A stretch of 64,000 bases of DNA from Sinohyriopsis cumingii (GCA_028554795.2 CM068838.1:92152974-92216973); one strand, 5' to 3'; positions 34,291 to 47,668 are shown, counted from the stretch's first letter. The notes: a model not told the origin generated them from the letters alone. Made by a program: numbers and translations.

Positions 34291-37200
34291 TCTCAAGATG
34301 GATGTCCAACAAGTACCATTTTCATTTAGGACCAACTAAATCTCCAGATGGATGTCCAACTAGTACCATTTTCATTTAGGACCAACTAAATCTCCAGATG
34401 GATATCCAACTAGTACCATTTTCATTTAGGACCAACTAAATCTCCAGATGGATGTCAAACAAGTACCATTTTCATTTAGGACCAACTAAATCTCCAGATG
34501 GATGTCCAACTAGTCCCATTTTCATTTAGGACCAACTAAATCTCCAGATGGATGTCAAACTAGTACCATTTTCATTAAGGACCAACTAAATCTCCAGATG
34601 GATATCCAACTAGTACCATTTTCATTAAGGACCAACTAAATCTCCAGATGGATATCCAACTAGTACCATTTTCATTTAGGACCAACTAAATCTCCAGATG
34701 GATGTCAAACAAGTACCATTTTCATTAAGGACCAACTAAATCTCCAGATGGATATCCAACTAGTACCATTTTCATTAAGGACCAACTAAATCTCCAGATG
34801 GATGTCAAACTAGTACCATTTTCAATAAGGACCAACTAAATCTCCAGATGGATGTCCAACAAGTACCATTTTCATTTAGGACCAACTAAATCACCAGATG
34901 GATGTCCAACTAGTACCATTTTCATTTAGGACCAACTAAATCTCCAGATGGATGTCCAACTAGTACCATTTTCATTTAGGACCAACTAAATCTCCAGATG
35001 GATGTCCAACTAGTACCATTTTCAATAAGGACCAACTAAATCTCCAGATGGATGTCCAACAAGTACCATTTTCATTTAGGACCAACTAAATCTCCAGATG
35101 GATGTCCAACTAGTACCATTTTCATTTAGGACCAACTAAATCTCCAGATGGATGTCCAACTAGTACCATTTTCATTTAGGACCAACTAAATCTCCAGATG
35201 GATGTCCAACTAGTACCATTTTCATTTAGGACCAACTAAATCTCCAGATGGATGTCCAACTAGTACCATTTTCATTTAGGACCAACTAAATCTCCAGATG
35301 GATGTCCAACTAGTACCATTTTCATTTAGGACCAACTAAATCTCCAGATGGATGTCCAACTAGTACCATTTTCATTTAGGACCAACTAAATCTCCAGATG
35401 GATATCCAACTAGTACCATTTTCATTTAGGACCAACTAAATCTCCAGATGGATGTCAAACTAGTACCATTTTCAATAAGGACCAACTAAATCTCCAGATG
35501 GATGTCCAAATAGTACCATTTTCATTTAGGACCAACTAAATCTCCAGATGGATGTCAAACTAGTACCATTTTCATTTAGGACCAACTAAATCTCCAGATG
35601 GATGTCCATCTAGTACCATTTTCATTTAGGACCAACTAAATCTCCAGATGGATGTCAAACTAATACCATTTTCAATAAGGACCAACTAAATCTCCAGATG
35701 GATGTCCAACTAGTACCATTTTCAAATAGGACCAACAAAATCTCCAGATGGATGTCAACTAGTACCATTTTCATTTAGGACCAACTAAATCTCCAGATGG
35801 ATGTCAAACTAGTACCATTTTCATTTAGGACCAACTAAATCTCCAGACGTATGTCCAACTAGTACCAACTAAATCTCCAGATGGATGTCCAACTAGTACC
35901 ATTTTCATTAAGGACCAACTAAATCTCCAGATGGATGTCCAACTAGTACCATTTTCATTAAAGACCAACTAATTCTCCAGATGGATGTCCAACTAGTACC
36001 GCTTCCATTTAGGACCAACTAAATCTCCAGATGGATGTCAAACTAGTACCATTTTCATTAAAGACCAACTAAGATGTCAAACTAGTACCATTTTAATTAA
36101 AGACTAACTAATTCTCCAGATGGATGTCCAACTAGTACCATTTTCAATAAGGACCAACTAAATCTCCAGATGGATGTCCAACTAGTACCATTTTCATTTA
36201 GGACCAACTAAATCTCCAGATGGATGTCCAACTAGTACCATTTTCATTAAAGACCAACTAAATCTCCAGATGGATGTCCAACAAGTACCATTTTCATTTA
36301 GGACCAACTAAATCTCCAGATGGATATCCAACTAGTACCATTTTCATTTAGGACCAACTAAATCTCCAGATGGATGTCCAACTAGTACCATTTTCATTTA
36401 GGACCAACTAAATCTCCAGATGGACATCCAACTAGTACCATTTTCATTAAAGACCAACTAAATCTCAAGATGGACATCCAGCTAGTACCATTTTCATTAA
36501 GGACCAACTAAATCTCCAGATGGATGTTCAACTAGTACCATTTTCATTAAAGACCAACTAAATCTCCAGATGGATGTCCAACTAGTACCACTTCCATTTA
36601 GGACCAACTAAATCTCCAGATGGATGTCCAACTAGTACCATTTTCATTAAAGACCAACTAAATCTCCAGATGGATGTCAAACTAGTACCATTTTCATTAA
36701 GGACCAACTAAATCTCCAGATGGATGCCCAACTAGTACCATTATCATTTAGGACCAACTAAATCTCCATATGGATGTCCAACTAGTACCATTTTCATTTA
36801 GGACCAACTAAATCTCCAGATGGATGTCAAACTAGTACCATTTTCATTTAGGACCAACTAAATCTCCAGATGGATGTCAAACAAGTACCATTTTCATTAA
36901 GGACCAACTAAATCTCCAGATGGATATCCAACTAGTACCATTTTCATTAAGGACCAACTAAATCTCCAGATGGATGTCAAACTAGTACCATTTTCAATAA
37001 GGACCAACTAAATCTCCAGATGGATGTCCAACAAGTACCATTTTCATTTAGGACCAACTAAATCACCAGATGGATGTCCAACTAGTACCATTTTCATTAA
37101 GGACCAACTAAATCTCCAGATGGATATCCAACTAGTACCATTTTCATTTAGGACCAACTAAATCTCCAGATGGATGTCAAACAAGTACCATTTTCATTAA

Positions 37201-39560
37201 GGACCAACTAAATCTCCAGATGGATATCCAACTAGTACCATTTTCATTAAGGACCAACTAAATCTCCAGATGGATGTCAAACTAGTACCATTTTCAATAA
37301 GGACCAACTAAATCTCCAGATGGATGTCCAACAAGTACCATTTTCATTTAGGACCAACTAAATCACCAGATGGATGTCCAACTAGTACCATTTTCATTTA
37401 GGACCAACTAAATCTCCAGATGGATGTCCAACTAGTACCATTTTCATTTAGGACCAACTAAATCTCCAGATGGATGTCCAACTAGTACCATTTTCAATAA
37501 GGACCAACTAAATCTCCAGATGGATGTCCAACAAGTACCATTTTCATTTAGGACCAACTAAATCTCCAGATGGATGTCCAACTAGTACCATTTTCATTTA
37601 GGACCAACTAAATCTCCAGATGGATGTCCAACTAGTACCATTTTCATTTAGGACCAACTAAATCTCCAGATGGATGTCCAACTAGTACCATTTTCATTTA
37701 GGACCAACTAAATCTCCAGATGGATGTCCAACTAGTACCATTTTCATTTAGGACCAACTAAATCTCCAGATGGATGTCCAACTAGTACCATTTTCATTTA
37801 GGACCAACTAAATCTCCAGATGGATGTCCAACTAGTACCATTTTCATTTAGGACCAACTAAATCTCCAGATGGATATCCAACTAGTACCATTTTCATTTA
37901 GGACCAACTAAATCTCCAGATGGATGTCAAACTAGTACCATTTTCAATAAGGACCAACTAAATCTCCAGATGGATGTCCAAATAGTACCATTTTCATTTA
38001 GGACCAACTAAATCTCCAGATGGATGTCAAACTAGTACCATTTTCATTTAGGACCAACTAAATCTCCAGATGGATGTCCATCTAGTACCATTTTCATTTA
38101 GGACCAACTAAATCTCCAGATGGATGTCAAACTAATACCATTTTCAATAAGGACCAACTAAATCTCCAGATGGATGTCCAACTAGTACCATTTTCAAATA
38201 GGACCAACAAAATCTCCAGATGGATGTCAACTAGTACCATTTTCATTTAGGACCAACTAAATCTCCAGATGGATGTCAAACTAGTACCATTTTCATTAAG
38301 GACCAACTAAATCTCCAGATGTATGTCCAACTAGTACCAACTAAATCTCCAGATGGATGTCCAACTAGTACCATTTTCATTAAGGACCAACTAAATCTCC
38401 AGATGGATGTCCAACTAGTACCATTTTCATTAAAGACCAACTAATTCTCCAGATGGATGTCCAACTAGTACCGCTTCCATTTAGGACCAACTAAATCTCC
38501 AGATGGATGTCAAACTAGTACCATTTTAATTAAAGACTAACTAATTCTCCAGATGGATGTCCAACTAGTACCATTTTCAATAAGGACCAACTAAATCTCC
38601 AGATGGATGTCCAACTAGTACCATTTTCATTTAGGACCAACTAAATCTCCAGATGGATGTCCAACTAGTACCATTTTCATTAAAGACCAACTAAATCTCC
38701 AGATGGATGTCCAACAAGTACCATTTTCATTTAGGACCAACTAAATCTCCAGATGGATATCCAACTAGTACCATTTTCATTTAGGACCAACTAAATCTCC
38801 AGATGGATGTCCAACTAGTACCATTTTCATTTAGGACCAACTAAATCTCCAGATGGACATCCAACTAGTACCATTTTCATTAAAGACCAACTAAATCTCA
38901 AGATGGACATCCAGCTAGTACCATTTTCATTAAGGACCAACTAAATCTCCAGATGGATGTTCAACTAGTACCATTTTCATTAAAGACCAACTAAATCTCC
39001 AGATGGATGTCCAACTAGTACCACTTCCATTTAGGACCAACTAAATCTCCAGATGGATGTCCAACTAGTACCATTTTCATTAAAGACCAACTAAATCTCC
39101 AGATGGATGTCAAACTAGTACCATTTTCATTAAGGACCAACTAAATCTCCAGATGGATGCCCAACTAGTACCATTATCATTTAGGACCAACTAAATCTCC
39201 ATATGGATGTCCAACTAGTACCATTTTCATTTAGGACCAACTAAATCTCCAGATGGATGTCAAACTAGTACCATTTTCATTTAGGACCAACTAAATCTCC
39301 AGATGGATGTCCAACTAGTACCATTTTCATTTAGGACCAACTAAATCTCCAGATGGACATCCAACTAGTACCATTTTCATTAAAGACCAACTAAATCTCA
39401 AGATGGACGTCCAGCTAGTACCATTTTCATTAAGGACCAACTAGATCTCCAGATGGATGTTCAGCTAGTACCATTTTCATTAAAGACCACCTAAATCTCC
39501 AGATGGATGTCAAACTACATTTAGCACCATTTTCATTTAGGACCAACTAAATCTCAAGAT
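34290..39560. repeat. 50-bp satellite-like array with a 2,472-bp higher-order duplication
   Basis: About 105 copies of aaatctccagatggatgtcc, aactagtaccattttcattt, aggaccaact. Private variants recur exactly 2,472 bp apart: tcaccagatg at 34891 and 37363, ttcaaatagg at 35721 and 38193, gcttccattt at 36001 and 38473. After a 39-bp deletion in the second copy the offset is 2,433 (tggacatcc at 36421 and 38854). A 300-bp local repeat is also present (36841 and 37141). Confidence 0.97.
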
Positions 39561-40169
39561 GGATGTGTGCATAAAGTTTCATGGCAATTCTCCAAACAGT
39601 TTAGGAAGAATAGCAATACCAAACTTGTGCTACCACAAGAGTGGACATTGGATATTCAAAGTGTGAATAACAAAATTATTTTTTTTTATATCTACAGTTG
39701 TGAATGATTAATATGCCGATATAGCATGATTTAAATGACTGCTTTGTCTAGAATCAATAGCAATTGCTGTCATTTAATTCCATTGATAGTTTGAGATGCT
39801 GATTACATAACATAAATTATCCTAAACCTTGCCACTGCCTTTGGTATGTCATCACACTAAACTGGCTTGCCGAGGGTATTTTTATATAAAACTAATCTGA
39901 AATACTAGAATCAGGTACATTTAGAACAGGTGCAATTATAGCCAAGAGGCATTCAATTTAGTGTGGGGTTAATTGTAGTTCAGGAATATCCCATATCAAT
40001 GTCATTTAGAAGAAATCTAGACACAAATGTCACAGTAAAGCAACCATTTTTTCACATTCTTTTATCTGTATCTATTATTACAGACCATAAAGTGGTTTAA
40101 CAAGCTGTAAAAGTTTTTTTTCATTTTCATTAGACAGTATCATCAACATCATAAAATGTTGTCCTGGAG

Positions 40170-40250
40170 CCACGAATGACCCATACTGTGGTCAAGCCAC
40201 TCAGTACAAACATGACCCATACTGTGGTCAAGCCACTCAGTACAAACATG
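40170..40250. repeat. repeat of about 40 bp, two copies
   Basis: Two exact copies of acccatactgtggtcaagcc then actcagtacaaacatg. Confidence 0.9.
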
Positions 40251-40439
40251 TCCCCAGCATATGTTGGGATTATTGACAGGGTAAGCCACAGTCATGGTTA
40301 TGGAGTTATCTAGAGTCCAACCTTGAAATTCTATTCCACCCTACATGATGTCAGCTGACAGAAGCATCTTCTCAGCATCTACATAAACGATCATTTGTGT
40401 GATTTTGTGTGAATCAGTTCTACTCGTACATTGGGGAAA

Positions 40440-40530
40440 TCTTATATTTTCACATGTGAAAATATAAGGATATATTTTTCATATGTGAAAATATAAGGAT
40501 ATATTTTTCACATATAAAAATAGAGGTATG
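40440..40530. repeat. palindrome-rich repeat
   Basis: Three copies of tatttttcacatgtgaaaat with aaggatata; ttttcacatgtgaaaa is a perfect 16-bp palindrome. Confidence 0.85.
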
Positions 40531-40685
40531 AGAAAAAATATGAAGATTATTTTGCAAATAAGTCTATACATTTCAAACTTATGTAATACATAGCTAGATT
40601 CTAAAACTATAGGAACAAATGTTACTGTATATGCATGGCCTAAGGTAAATATACTTTTAAATATAAGGCACAGTGATTCTCTGTA

Positions 40686-40687
<2 letters not shown>

Positions 40688-40725
<38 letters not shown>

Positions 40726-40855
40726 ATGTATGTGTGTGTGCATGTATGGATGGGGGAATGGATGGATGGATGTGTGTGTGTACGTATGTATGTATGTATG
40801 TGTGTATGCATGTGTGTGTGTATGTATGTATGTATGTATGTATGTATGTATGTCT
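40688..40855. repeat. TG and TGTA microsatellite
   Basis: TG run, then atgg and tgta units. The Cys/Val-rich plus ORFs and Thr/His minus ORF here are low complexity. Confidence 0.97.
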
Positions 40856-41109
40856 TGCCCACTGCTTAAAAAAAAGATTTATAAGAAAAATGACTACATT
40901 TTACTTTCATCACAATTTAGGAACAGAAAGCATGTCTTTAATAACAGGATTATATGTAATATGTTTAACTTATAATAATAATAAACAGCTTTATAGTTAT
41001 TACTAATTTATGTAGAGAATATCTGTTTCAATATAATAAACAACATGCTTCACTGAGTAGGTGTACACCTAAGTACTTTCAAAGCATATACAGAAAGAAC
41101 AGAAATAAA

Positions 41110-41185
41110 GTAAGCACATTGTGGGATTTGAACCTGATACTCCTAAGTGACAGGTTGCTATGATTACCACCAGACCTAGCTTGTG
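41110..41185 (-). mobile_element. degraded tRNA-like SINE head
   Basis: The minus strand reads GGTCTGGTGGTAATCATAGC (A box-like) and then AGGTTCAAATCCCAC (B box). There is no cloverleaf I can close, so it is treated as a SINE relic and not a tRNA gene. Confidence 0.3.
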
Positions 41186-41568
41186 ACAAAATGGCAGATC
41201 AAAGTTGTCTATGATGTTACTGATGCCTATTAACCACAGTGAAAAACAATTTCTGGAAATAATTTAGCTTCGAAAATCCACATATTCACAGACTAGTGTG
41301 AATTTTACTAGTTCAAGGACTTATGTAAAATTATTTACTAAATCACAAACTTGCATAAAATTCACTAATTTGTGGGCAAGTGTAATATTCACTAATTCAC
41401 AGACTATTGTACAATTCACTTAAAATTCACACACCAGTGTAAAATTCATTAATTCACAGACTCACAAAAAATTCACTCATTCGCAGACTAGCATAAAATA
41501 AATATTTAACTCCTGATGAAAGGATAAGAAAATTAAATGTGACAGACTTATTATTTCCAGCAATTTAC

Positions 41569-41694
41569 CTTTAATCTCAAAGGAGAACTTGGTCCCATAG
41601 GCCATGATCGGCGATGTACAACATGTATTGATGAGGGACGCTGCCGCCGTTTTTTTACCTCTGTTCTTGAACCATCAGTATTTGCAGGAATCAT
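41569..41694 (-). CDS. candidate first coding exon of the PLEKHG5-like gene
   Basis: Seen: on the minus strand an ATG (A at -3, in-frame TGA upstream) opens 42 codons ending exactly at AAAG|GTAAAT, a usable donor, phase 0. The product starts MIPANTDGSRTEVKKRRQRP and ends in MGPSSPLRLK; it is basic and low in hydrophobics. Known: PLEKHG5 has a Lys/Arg-rich stretch just before its Ras-binding-like fold (KKKARRRH). Inferred: this basic segment leads into the exon at 28690, which starts in the matching phase and completes the first beta strand (LRLK|IST). The DNA here is more GC-rich than its surroundings. Alternative: an unrelated short ORF that happens to end at a GTAAAT. Confidence 0.5.
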
Positions 41695-43699
41695 ATTTGT
41701 TTTCAATGTTATTCACACACAAGCAACATTAGAAACTCATAGAAGGATATTGATAAAACCCTAGCTAGGTCCAATTTAACTGACCTAATCATCAGTGTGT
41801 ATTTAAAATAGCATACAGCATAAAAATTGTTGAAGGCAACGATGACACTCTGGTGAATTCCAAACAATATCAATGATTTTAGCCATTATTGTAACGGTCA
41901 ATCAGGGCTCCAATGTTGTTCTATTTGCAAAATTAAAAGCTGATTTTTCTATAAATGTTACAATGTACAGCTCAAATTAAATTTTAACTCCGAGTAGGAA
42001 AACAAAACTATGAAAACAAGAATATCACATTTACCAAGTGAATTGAGATTTCAAAAAAAAATCTGTTTCAATATCCACTAATTATTCTCAAGTTCCATTA
42101 ATTTTTCTAAACATCTACTCAAATATCTCAACAAAATACCAGAAAGTCGATCCATATCCATGCTGCCAAATCATCCAGAATGAGTCACACCACACCCTTT
42201 TATAATAATCCCTTCTCTCCATGTTGTATGAAAGAGTCAGCTGTTCTTTTCTCCACACATGCTCAGTTATTCCACAGTTAAATCTGTGACTGCAAGGAAG
42301 GACTTAAAGTCTTGCTGACCTGTTGGCCTTGCACAAACCATAGTGGACAGAGTATAATTCCTGGTCACTGTTTACATTAGGACTCAATATGACTTGATAT
42401 CTTTTGTTAGGGACATATAAATGGATCCACAGATTTAACACACACAACACAAGCAGGCAGCCAGATAACTGTTCCAGTGGTCTAAATTTAAATTTCAACA
42501 ACTCCAGATATCAAAGATCATCTAGGTATCCCATGATTGTAGTTTCACAAAACTGTACTTTCCGGTGATAGCTCCAATTCACTCTATAAAATGCTAGCTA
42601 CAATTTTGATCTCTACAGACCTTATTCTGGTCTTTTCTTTCTCTCACTATACTGGCATGACCTTTTCACTTGAGTGCTTTTCAGATAAGCCTAGTCACTA
42701 TAGAGCTAAAAGACAGAAATAACTATGCCAAACCACCTATGACATAGTACAAATTTCCCCACTAGCTCCACTAACAAGCCGGACCTTTGACAATTCTAGA
42801 AATCATTATCTGCAATGTCTGTCTGTCTCAATGTACACTTTACAGGTAGATAGTCTAGCAAGACAACCTGTTATGCAAGGTGGTAGAGATCTGATGACAG
42901 ACTACAATCTCCAACCCTGAATAAGTCACTCTCCTACAATAAAAAGCTTTTGTATGATTCAAGGTGAACTTCTTTATAAACAGTTTGTTTGGGTTTCAGT
43001 GCATCATTGCAACTCATAGCAGGCACATAATCCCACTGTATTGCCCTGACAAAAGTACATTACTTCAAAATTACTTCAAAATCCAGCATTAGTGAATGCA
43101 TGTAACCAAAATCCAGCCAATAAATTAATCGGAATCCAATAAATCCAGACACATTCAAATTCACTCAATAGAATATTCTTCACAGGTTTGCCTCAGCAAT
43201 CTCCCATTGATTTTTCATCATACTTCCTCCAAATGAATGTTTCTAACATTATCCATTTCATCTTTAACATTATCCATTTCATCAAATTTCTTCCATTAGT
43301 TTCCTCTATCATCAAATGTCAAAGTCTGCTGAAAGTCACACGAAAAAGTAAACTATTTGTCAATAACAGTTATGAAAATAAAACTGTTTTTGGTCATAAT
43401 GTAGCACAAGTATACCTGTAGATCCATAAATGTCTCATTAGACTGACAAGCTGTATTATTTTCCATTGCTGATGTAGTTTATATAGGGCTTTATTGCAGT
43501 TTTTAACTTCTACATCACCCAGCACATGGTATTGACCCAATATATACAAATAGATTCAACAAGAGATAAATATAAAATCCAGCCAATAACATCTCTATTA
43601 CAGATTTTGCTCCAAAATGACACCATTTTAGAATGTTATATTTATGTCTCCATTTCCTTTGAGCTCTCTTTTTCCTAAATATTTTCAGTCTTTCAACCA
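41695..43699. other. probable 5' flank or 5' UTR of the PLEKHG5-like gene
   Basis: Mostly unique sequence with less repeat than anywhere else. No TATA box, CpG island or other promoter mark could be singled out with confidence. Confidence 0.3.
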
Positions 43700-44610
43700 T
43701 TACTGAGGATACAATATCACTATCAACCATTACTGATGGGGCTATATCACTATCAACTATTATTGATGGGCTATATCATTATCAACTATTATTCATAGGG
43801 CTATATCAATATCAACCACTATTGATGGGGCTATATCATTATCACCCATTATGGATAGGGCTATATCATTATCAACTATTACTGATGGGGCTATATCATT
43901 ATATAACACTACTGATGGGGCTATATCATTATCAACCACTATTGATGGGGCTATAACATTATCAACCACTACTGATGGGGCTATATCATTATCATACATT
44001 ACTGATGGGACAATATCATTATCAATCATTACTGATGGGGCCATATCATTATCAGCCATTATTGATGGGGCTATAAAAATATGAATCCTCTTGCTTATGT
44101 GTAAACCAATAAATAAACATGAAGTGAGGCAAATCAACTGTTGTTATATCATTAACAACATTATTGATTGGGCTATATAGTTATCAACCATTACTGACAG
44201 GGCAATAGCATTATTAACCATTACTGATAGGGTTATGTCATTATCAGTCATAATTATTGATGGGGCTATATCATTATTATCCATGACTGTTAGGACTATA
44301 TCATTATCAGTCATAATTATTGATGGGGCTATATCATTATTATCCATGACTGATAGGGCTATATCATTAACAACCATTATTGATAGGGCTATATCATTAT
44401 CAACCATTACTGATAGGGCTATATCATTAACAACCATTACTGATAGGGTTATATCATTATCAGTCATAATTATTGATGGGGCTATATCATTATTATCCAT
44501 GACTGTTAGGGCTATATCATTATCAGTCATAAGTACTGATGGGGCTATATCATTAACAACAATTATTGACAGGGCTATATCAGATTCACCCATTATTGAT
44601 GGGGCTATAC
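43700..44610. repeat. 30-bp minisatellite in two blocks
   Basis: Unit gctatatcattatcaaccat then tactgatggg, about 28 copies. Each block ends in the same non-repeat sequence (tctcttgc..tgtgta, gagtgaggcaaa, gttgtta) at 44078-44147 and 44605-44680. The ORFs of 114-151 codons on both strands are by-products. Confidence 0.92.
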
Positions 44611-44939
44611 AAATATCATTTCTCTTGCCAGTGTGTATGCCAATTATTGAACATCGAGTGAGGCAAAACCAGGTGTTGTTACTTGGATAACTGGGATATG
44701 ACTCAGGATTCTGATGTTCATTGATGCATTATAAGAAACTAATACTTTTATGCAACATCTTCCCTTAACATTGAAATATAGATTTTCACCAAATGAGAAA
44801 TTGTTGATCAAGAGATACTGGGTAAAATATAGCAGATTTGTGATATGATATGAAGCATGTATAAAAACACATGTATAAAACACATGGGATATGAGACCTA
44901 AACAAGTTTTGGGTATATTTAGGTATATACAGTGATCCC

Positions 44940-45440
44940 TAATATTATTAAGCCTTTTTCATCTGCCTCTGTTATTGTACATGTGGGTTTATGGATTCCA
45001 TTATACTGTTCCTCCAGTATAAAGTTCCTCTTGATACGACTGCCTTATAGTACAGATATGGTCATGGATCCCATTATACTGTTCCCTCATTATAATGTCA
45101 CTCTTGATACAACTGCCTTATAGTACTGATATGGTCATGGATCACATTATACTGTTCCCTCATTATAAAGTCCATCTGGATTTGATACAACTGCCATATA
45201 GTACTGATATGGTCATGGATCCCATTATATTGTTCCCTCGTTATAAAGTCCCTCTTTATACAGCTGCCATATAGTACAGTAATGATCAAGGATCGCATTA
45301 TACTGATCCTCAATGAAAAAGTCTCTCTTCATACAACTGCCTTATAGTACAGCTATGGACATGGACCTTGTTACATTGATCCGTAATTATAAAGCCTGTC
45401 AGGTAATAGCTGCCTCTAGTACAATACAGCAAAGGTCAAG
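44940..45440. repeat. minisatellite of about 73 bp
   Basis: Seven copies of tatggtcatggatcccatta, tactgttccctcattataaa, gtccctcttgatacaactgcc. It contains the ccctcgttataaag motif of widespread invertebrate repeats. Reverse-complemented it resembles the 13.3-14.0 kb unit. Confidence 0.88.
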
Positions 45441-45633
45441 GATCCCATTCTGCTAGTTATGTTTGTTTTACTGTTATTTCTTACTCTGCTCAAAATTTAA
45501 ATTTTTGACTAAAGGGGCCTAATTACAACATGGTTTCATATCATAACATTATTTTTTTGCTTTTATTCAATAATGGAAATATTATGGACCCATACCTCTG
45601 AATAATGTAGTCACTTTTATGACTCATCAACAA

Positions 45634-45639
<6 letters not shown>

Positions 45640-45702
<63 letters not shown>

Positions 45703-45730
45703 CACACACACACACACACACAAAAACACA
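45640..45730. repeat. TA and CA microsatellite
   Basis: About 28 TA units followed by CA units. It gives low-complexity ORFs on both strands. Confidence 0.97.
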
Positions 45731-45769
45731 CACTGCACCCTAATTCTAGGATTGTGGGTTCCGAAAATT

Positions 45770-46515
45770 AATGCATATGTGCTGTGCTATGTGTTGGACA
45801 GCTGTGGGAACCCCCTTATAATGCGCATGTGCTGTGCAATGTGTTGGACAGTTGTGGGATCCCCCTTATAATGCATATGTGCTGTGCTATGTGTTGGACA
45901 GTTGTGGGATACACCTTATAATGCATATGTGCTGTGCTGTGTAGGACAGTTGTGGGATCCCCCTTATAATGCATATGTGCTGTGCTATATGCTGGACAGT
46001 TGTGGGATCCCCCTTATAATGCATATGTGCTGTGCTGTGTAGGACAGTTGTGGGATCCCCCTTATAATGCATATGTGCTGTGCTATATGCTGGACAGTTG
46101 TGGGATCCCCCTTATAATGCATATGTGCTGTGCTATGTGTTGGACAGTTGTGGGATCCCCCTTATAATGCATATGTGCTGTGCTGTGTAGGACAGTTGTT
46201 GGATCCCCCTTATAATGCATATGTGCTGTGCTATATGCTAGACAGTTGTGGGATCCCCCTTATAATGCATATGTTCTGTGCTATGTGTTGGACAGTTGTG
46301 GGATCTCCTTTATAATGCATATGTGCTGTGCTATGTGTTGGACAGTTGTCGGAACCCCCTTACAATGCATATGTGCTGTGCTATGTGTGGAACAGTTGTG
46401 GGAACCCCCTTATAATGCATATGTGCTGTGCTATGTGTTGGACAGTTGTGGGAACCCCCTTACAATGCATATGTGCTGTGCTATGTGTTGGACATTTGTG
46501 GGACTCTCCTAATAA
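45770..46515. repeat. 50-bp minisatellite
   Basis: About 15 copies of gtgctgtgctatgtgttgga, cagttgtgggatccccctta, taatgcatat. Variants 'gtgtagga' and 'atatgctgga' alternate, hinting at a higher-order unit of about 150 bp. Confidence 0.94.
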
Positions 46516-46544
46516 TGCAAGAGCTGATTTTGTGTTGTGATGTA

Positions 46545-46870
46545 TGTGGGATGGCTGTTGGGTCATCCATAATGCAAGAGCTGTATATGTGCTATGATGT
46601 TTGTGGGATTGTTGTATATGTGCTATAATGTTTGTGGGATTGTTGTATATGTGCTATAATGTTTGTGGGATTGTTGTATATGTGCTATAATGTTTGTGGG
46701 ATTGCTGTATATGTGCTATGATGTTTGTGGGATTGCTGTATATGTACTATGTTTGTGGGATTGCTGTTTATGTACTATGATGTTTGTGGGATTGCTGTAT
46801 ATGTACTATGATGTTTGTGGGATTGCTGTATATGTGCTATGATGTTTGTGGGACAACTGTGGGACTCTCC
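46545..46870. repeat. 31-bp minisatellite
   Basis: About ten copies of gtgctataatgtttgtggga then ttgttgtatat, related to the neighbouring 50-bp units. Confidence 0.9.
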
Positions 46871-47630
46871 TAACAATGAAAGAGTTGTGGGGGTGATCTA
46901 CAGATAATATGAACTTCAGAGAGAATGACAGGTGTAAGGTGAATGAGAGAATGTTGGCATATATCTATGTTACTTTCATGTACAGTGGCTAAAATTTCTT
47001 TGGATACTGTACTTGTGGAAACTGTACATGAACTAAGCACACAGTTAAGAAAAATGGCTGATCCAGTGTGCTTGAAAAATCAACCAGAATTAGTGTAAAG
47101 TACACTAACTTTTAGCAGTTATTACACCTGGGAATTTTTTTGTTGCCAGACTAGACCATACCAGTGCTATGAATGAATTACAAAATATATATAAAATAAA
47201 TAAAACTTATTGGCTCTTTTTTATACAATTTACCTCTGAAATCCAGGACAAGAAAATGACCAAGTGCAGCTAGCAGTTTTTTGATAGGTACACATCTGAA
47301 CTAAGGCCCAGCTGTATACTCTAAAACCCAAATTACATCAATCAATCATTTACCATAATAATGTGAATCAAACATTCTTTGAATAATACCTAAGATATAC
47401 AATGTCTGTTTTAAACAGCCAGAATAACCAGTGAGAAAAACATTGGAAATTCTTTTTCCTTAATAATTTAACCCTATGCAAAATACAAAACTGTACAGTG
47501 CCACTTGCATATGTGCTGTGATGTGATCTGTGTGTGTGTATGTGTGTGTGTAACCCCCATAAAAAAAATACAGTAGTTGATAAGGCCTGTGGGCTGCACT
47601 TCAAGAAAATGTCATCTTTGTATTCTATTT

Positions 47631-47668
<38 letters not shown>

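Larger units (their letters stand above)
39561..41568. other. no exon seen
   Basis: Starts with the tail of the old repeat (aaagtttcatggcaattctc); then AT-rich sequence with the palindromic repeat and TG microsatellite. Probable first intron of the PLEKHG5-like gene. Confidence 0.45.

Noticed and set aside
34290-39560. CRISPR-like array of repeats and spacers
   Set aside because: Pure tandem monomers with no unique spacers, in a eukaryotic setting with introns and SINEs.
40479-41006. Cys/Val-rich and His/Thr-rich ORFs
   Set aside because: TG/TGTA microsatellite.
43793-44690. ORFs of 114-151 codons rich in NDIAPSV / DGAISLS
   Set aside because: 30-bp minisatellite, open on both strands.
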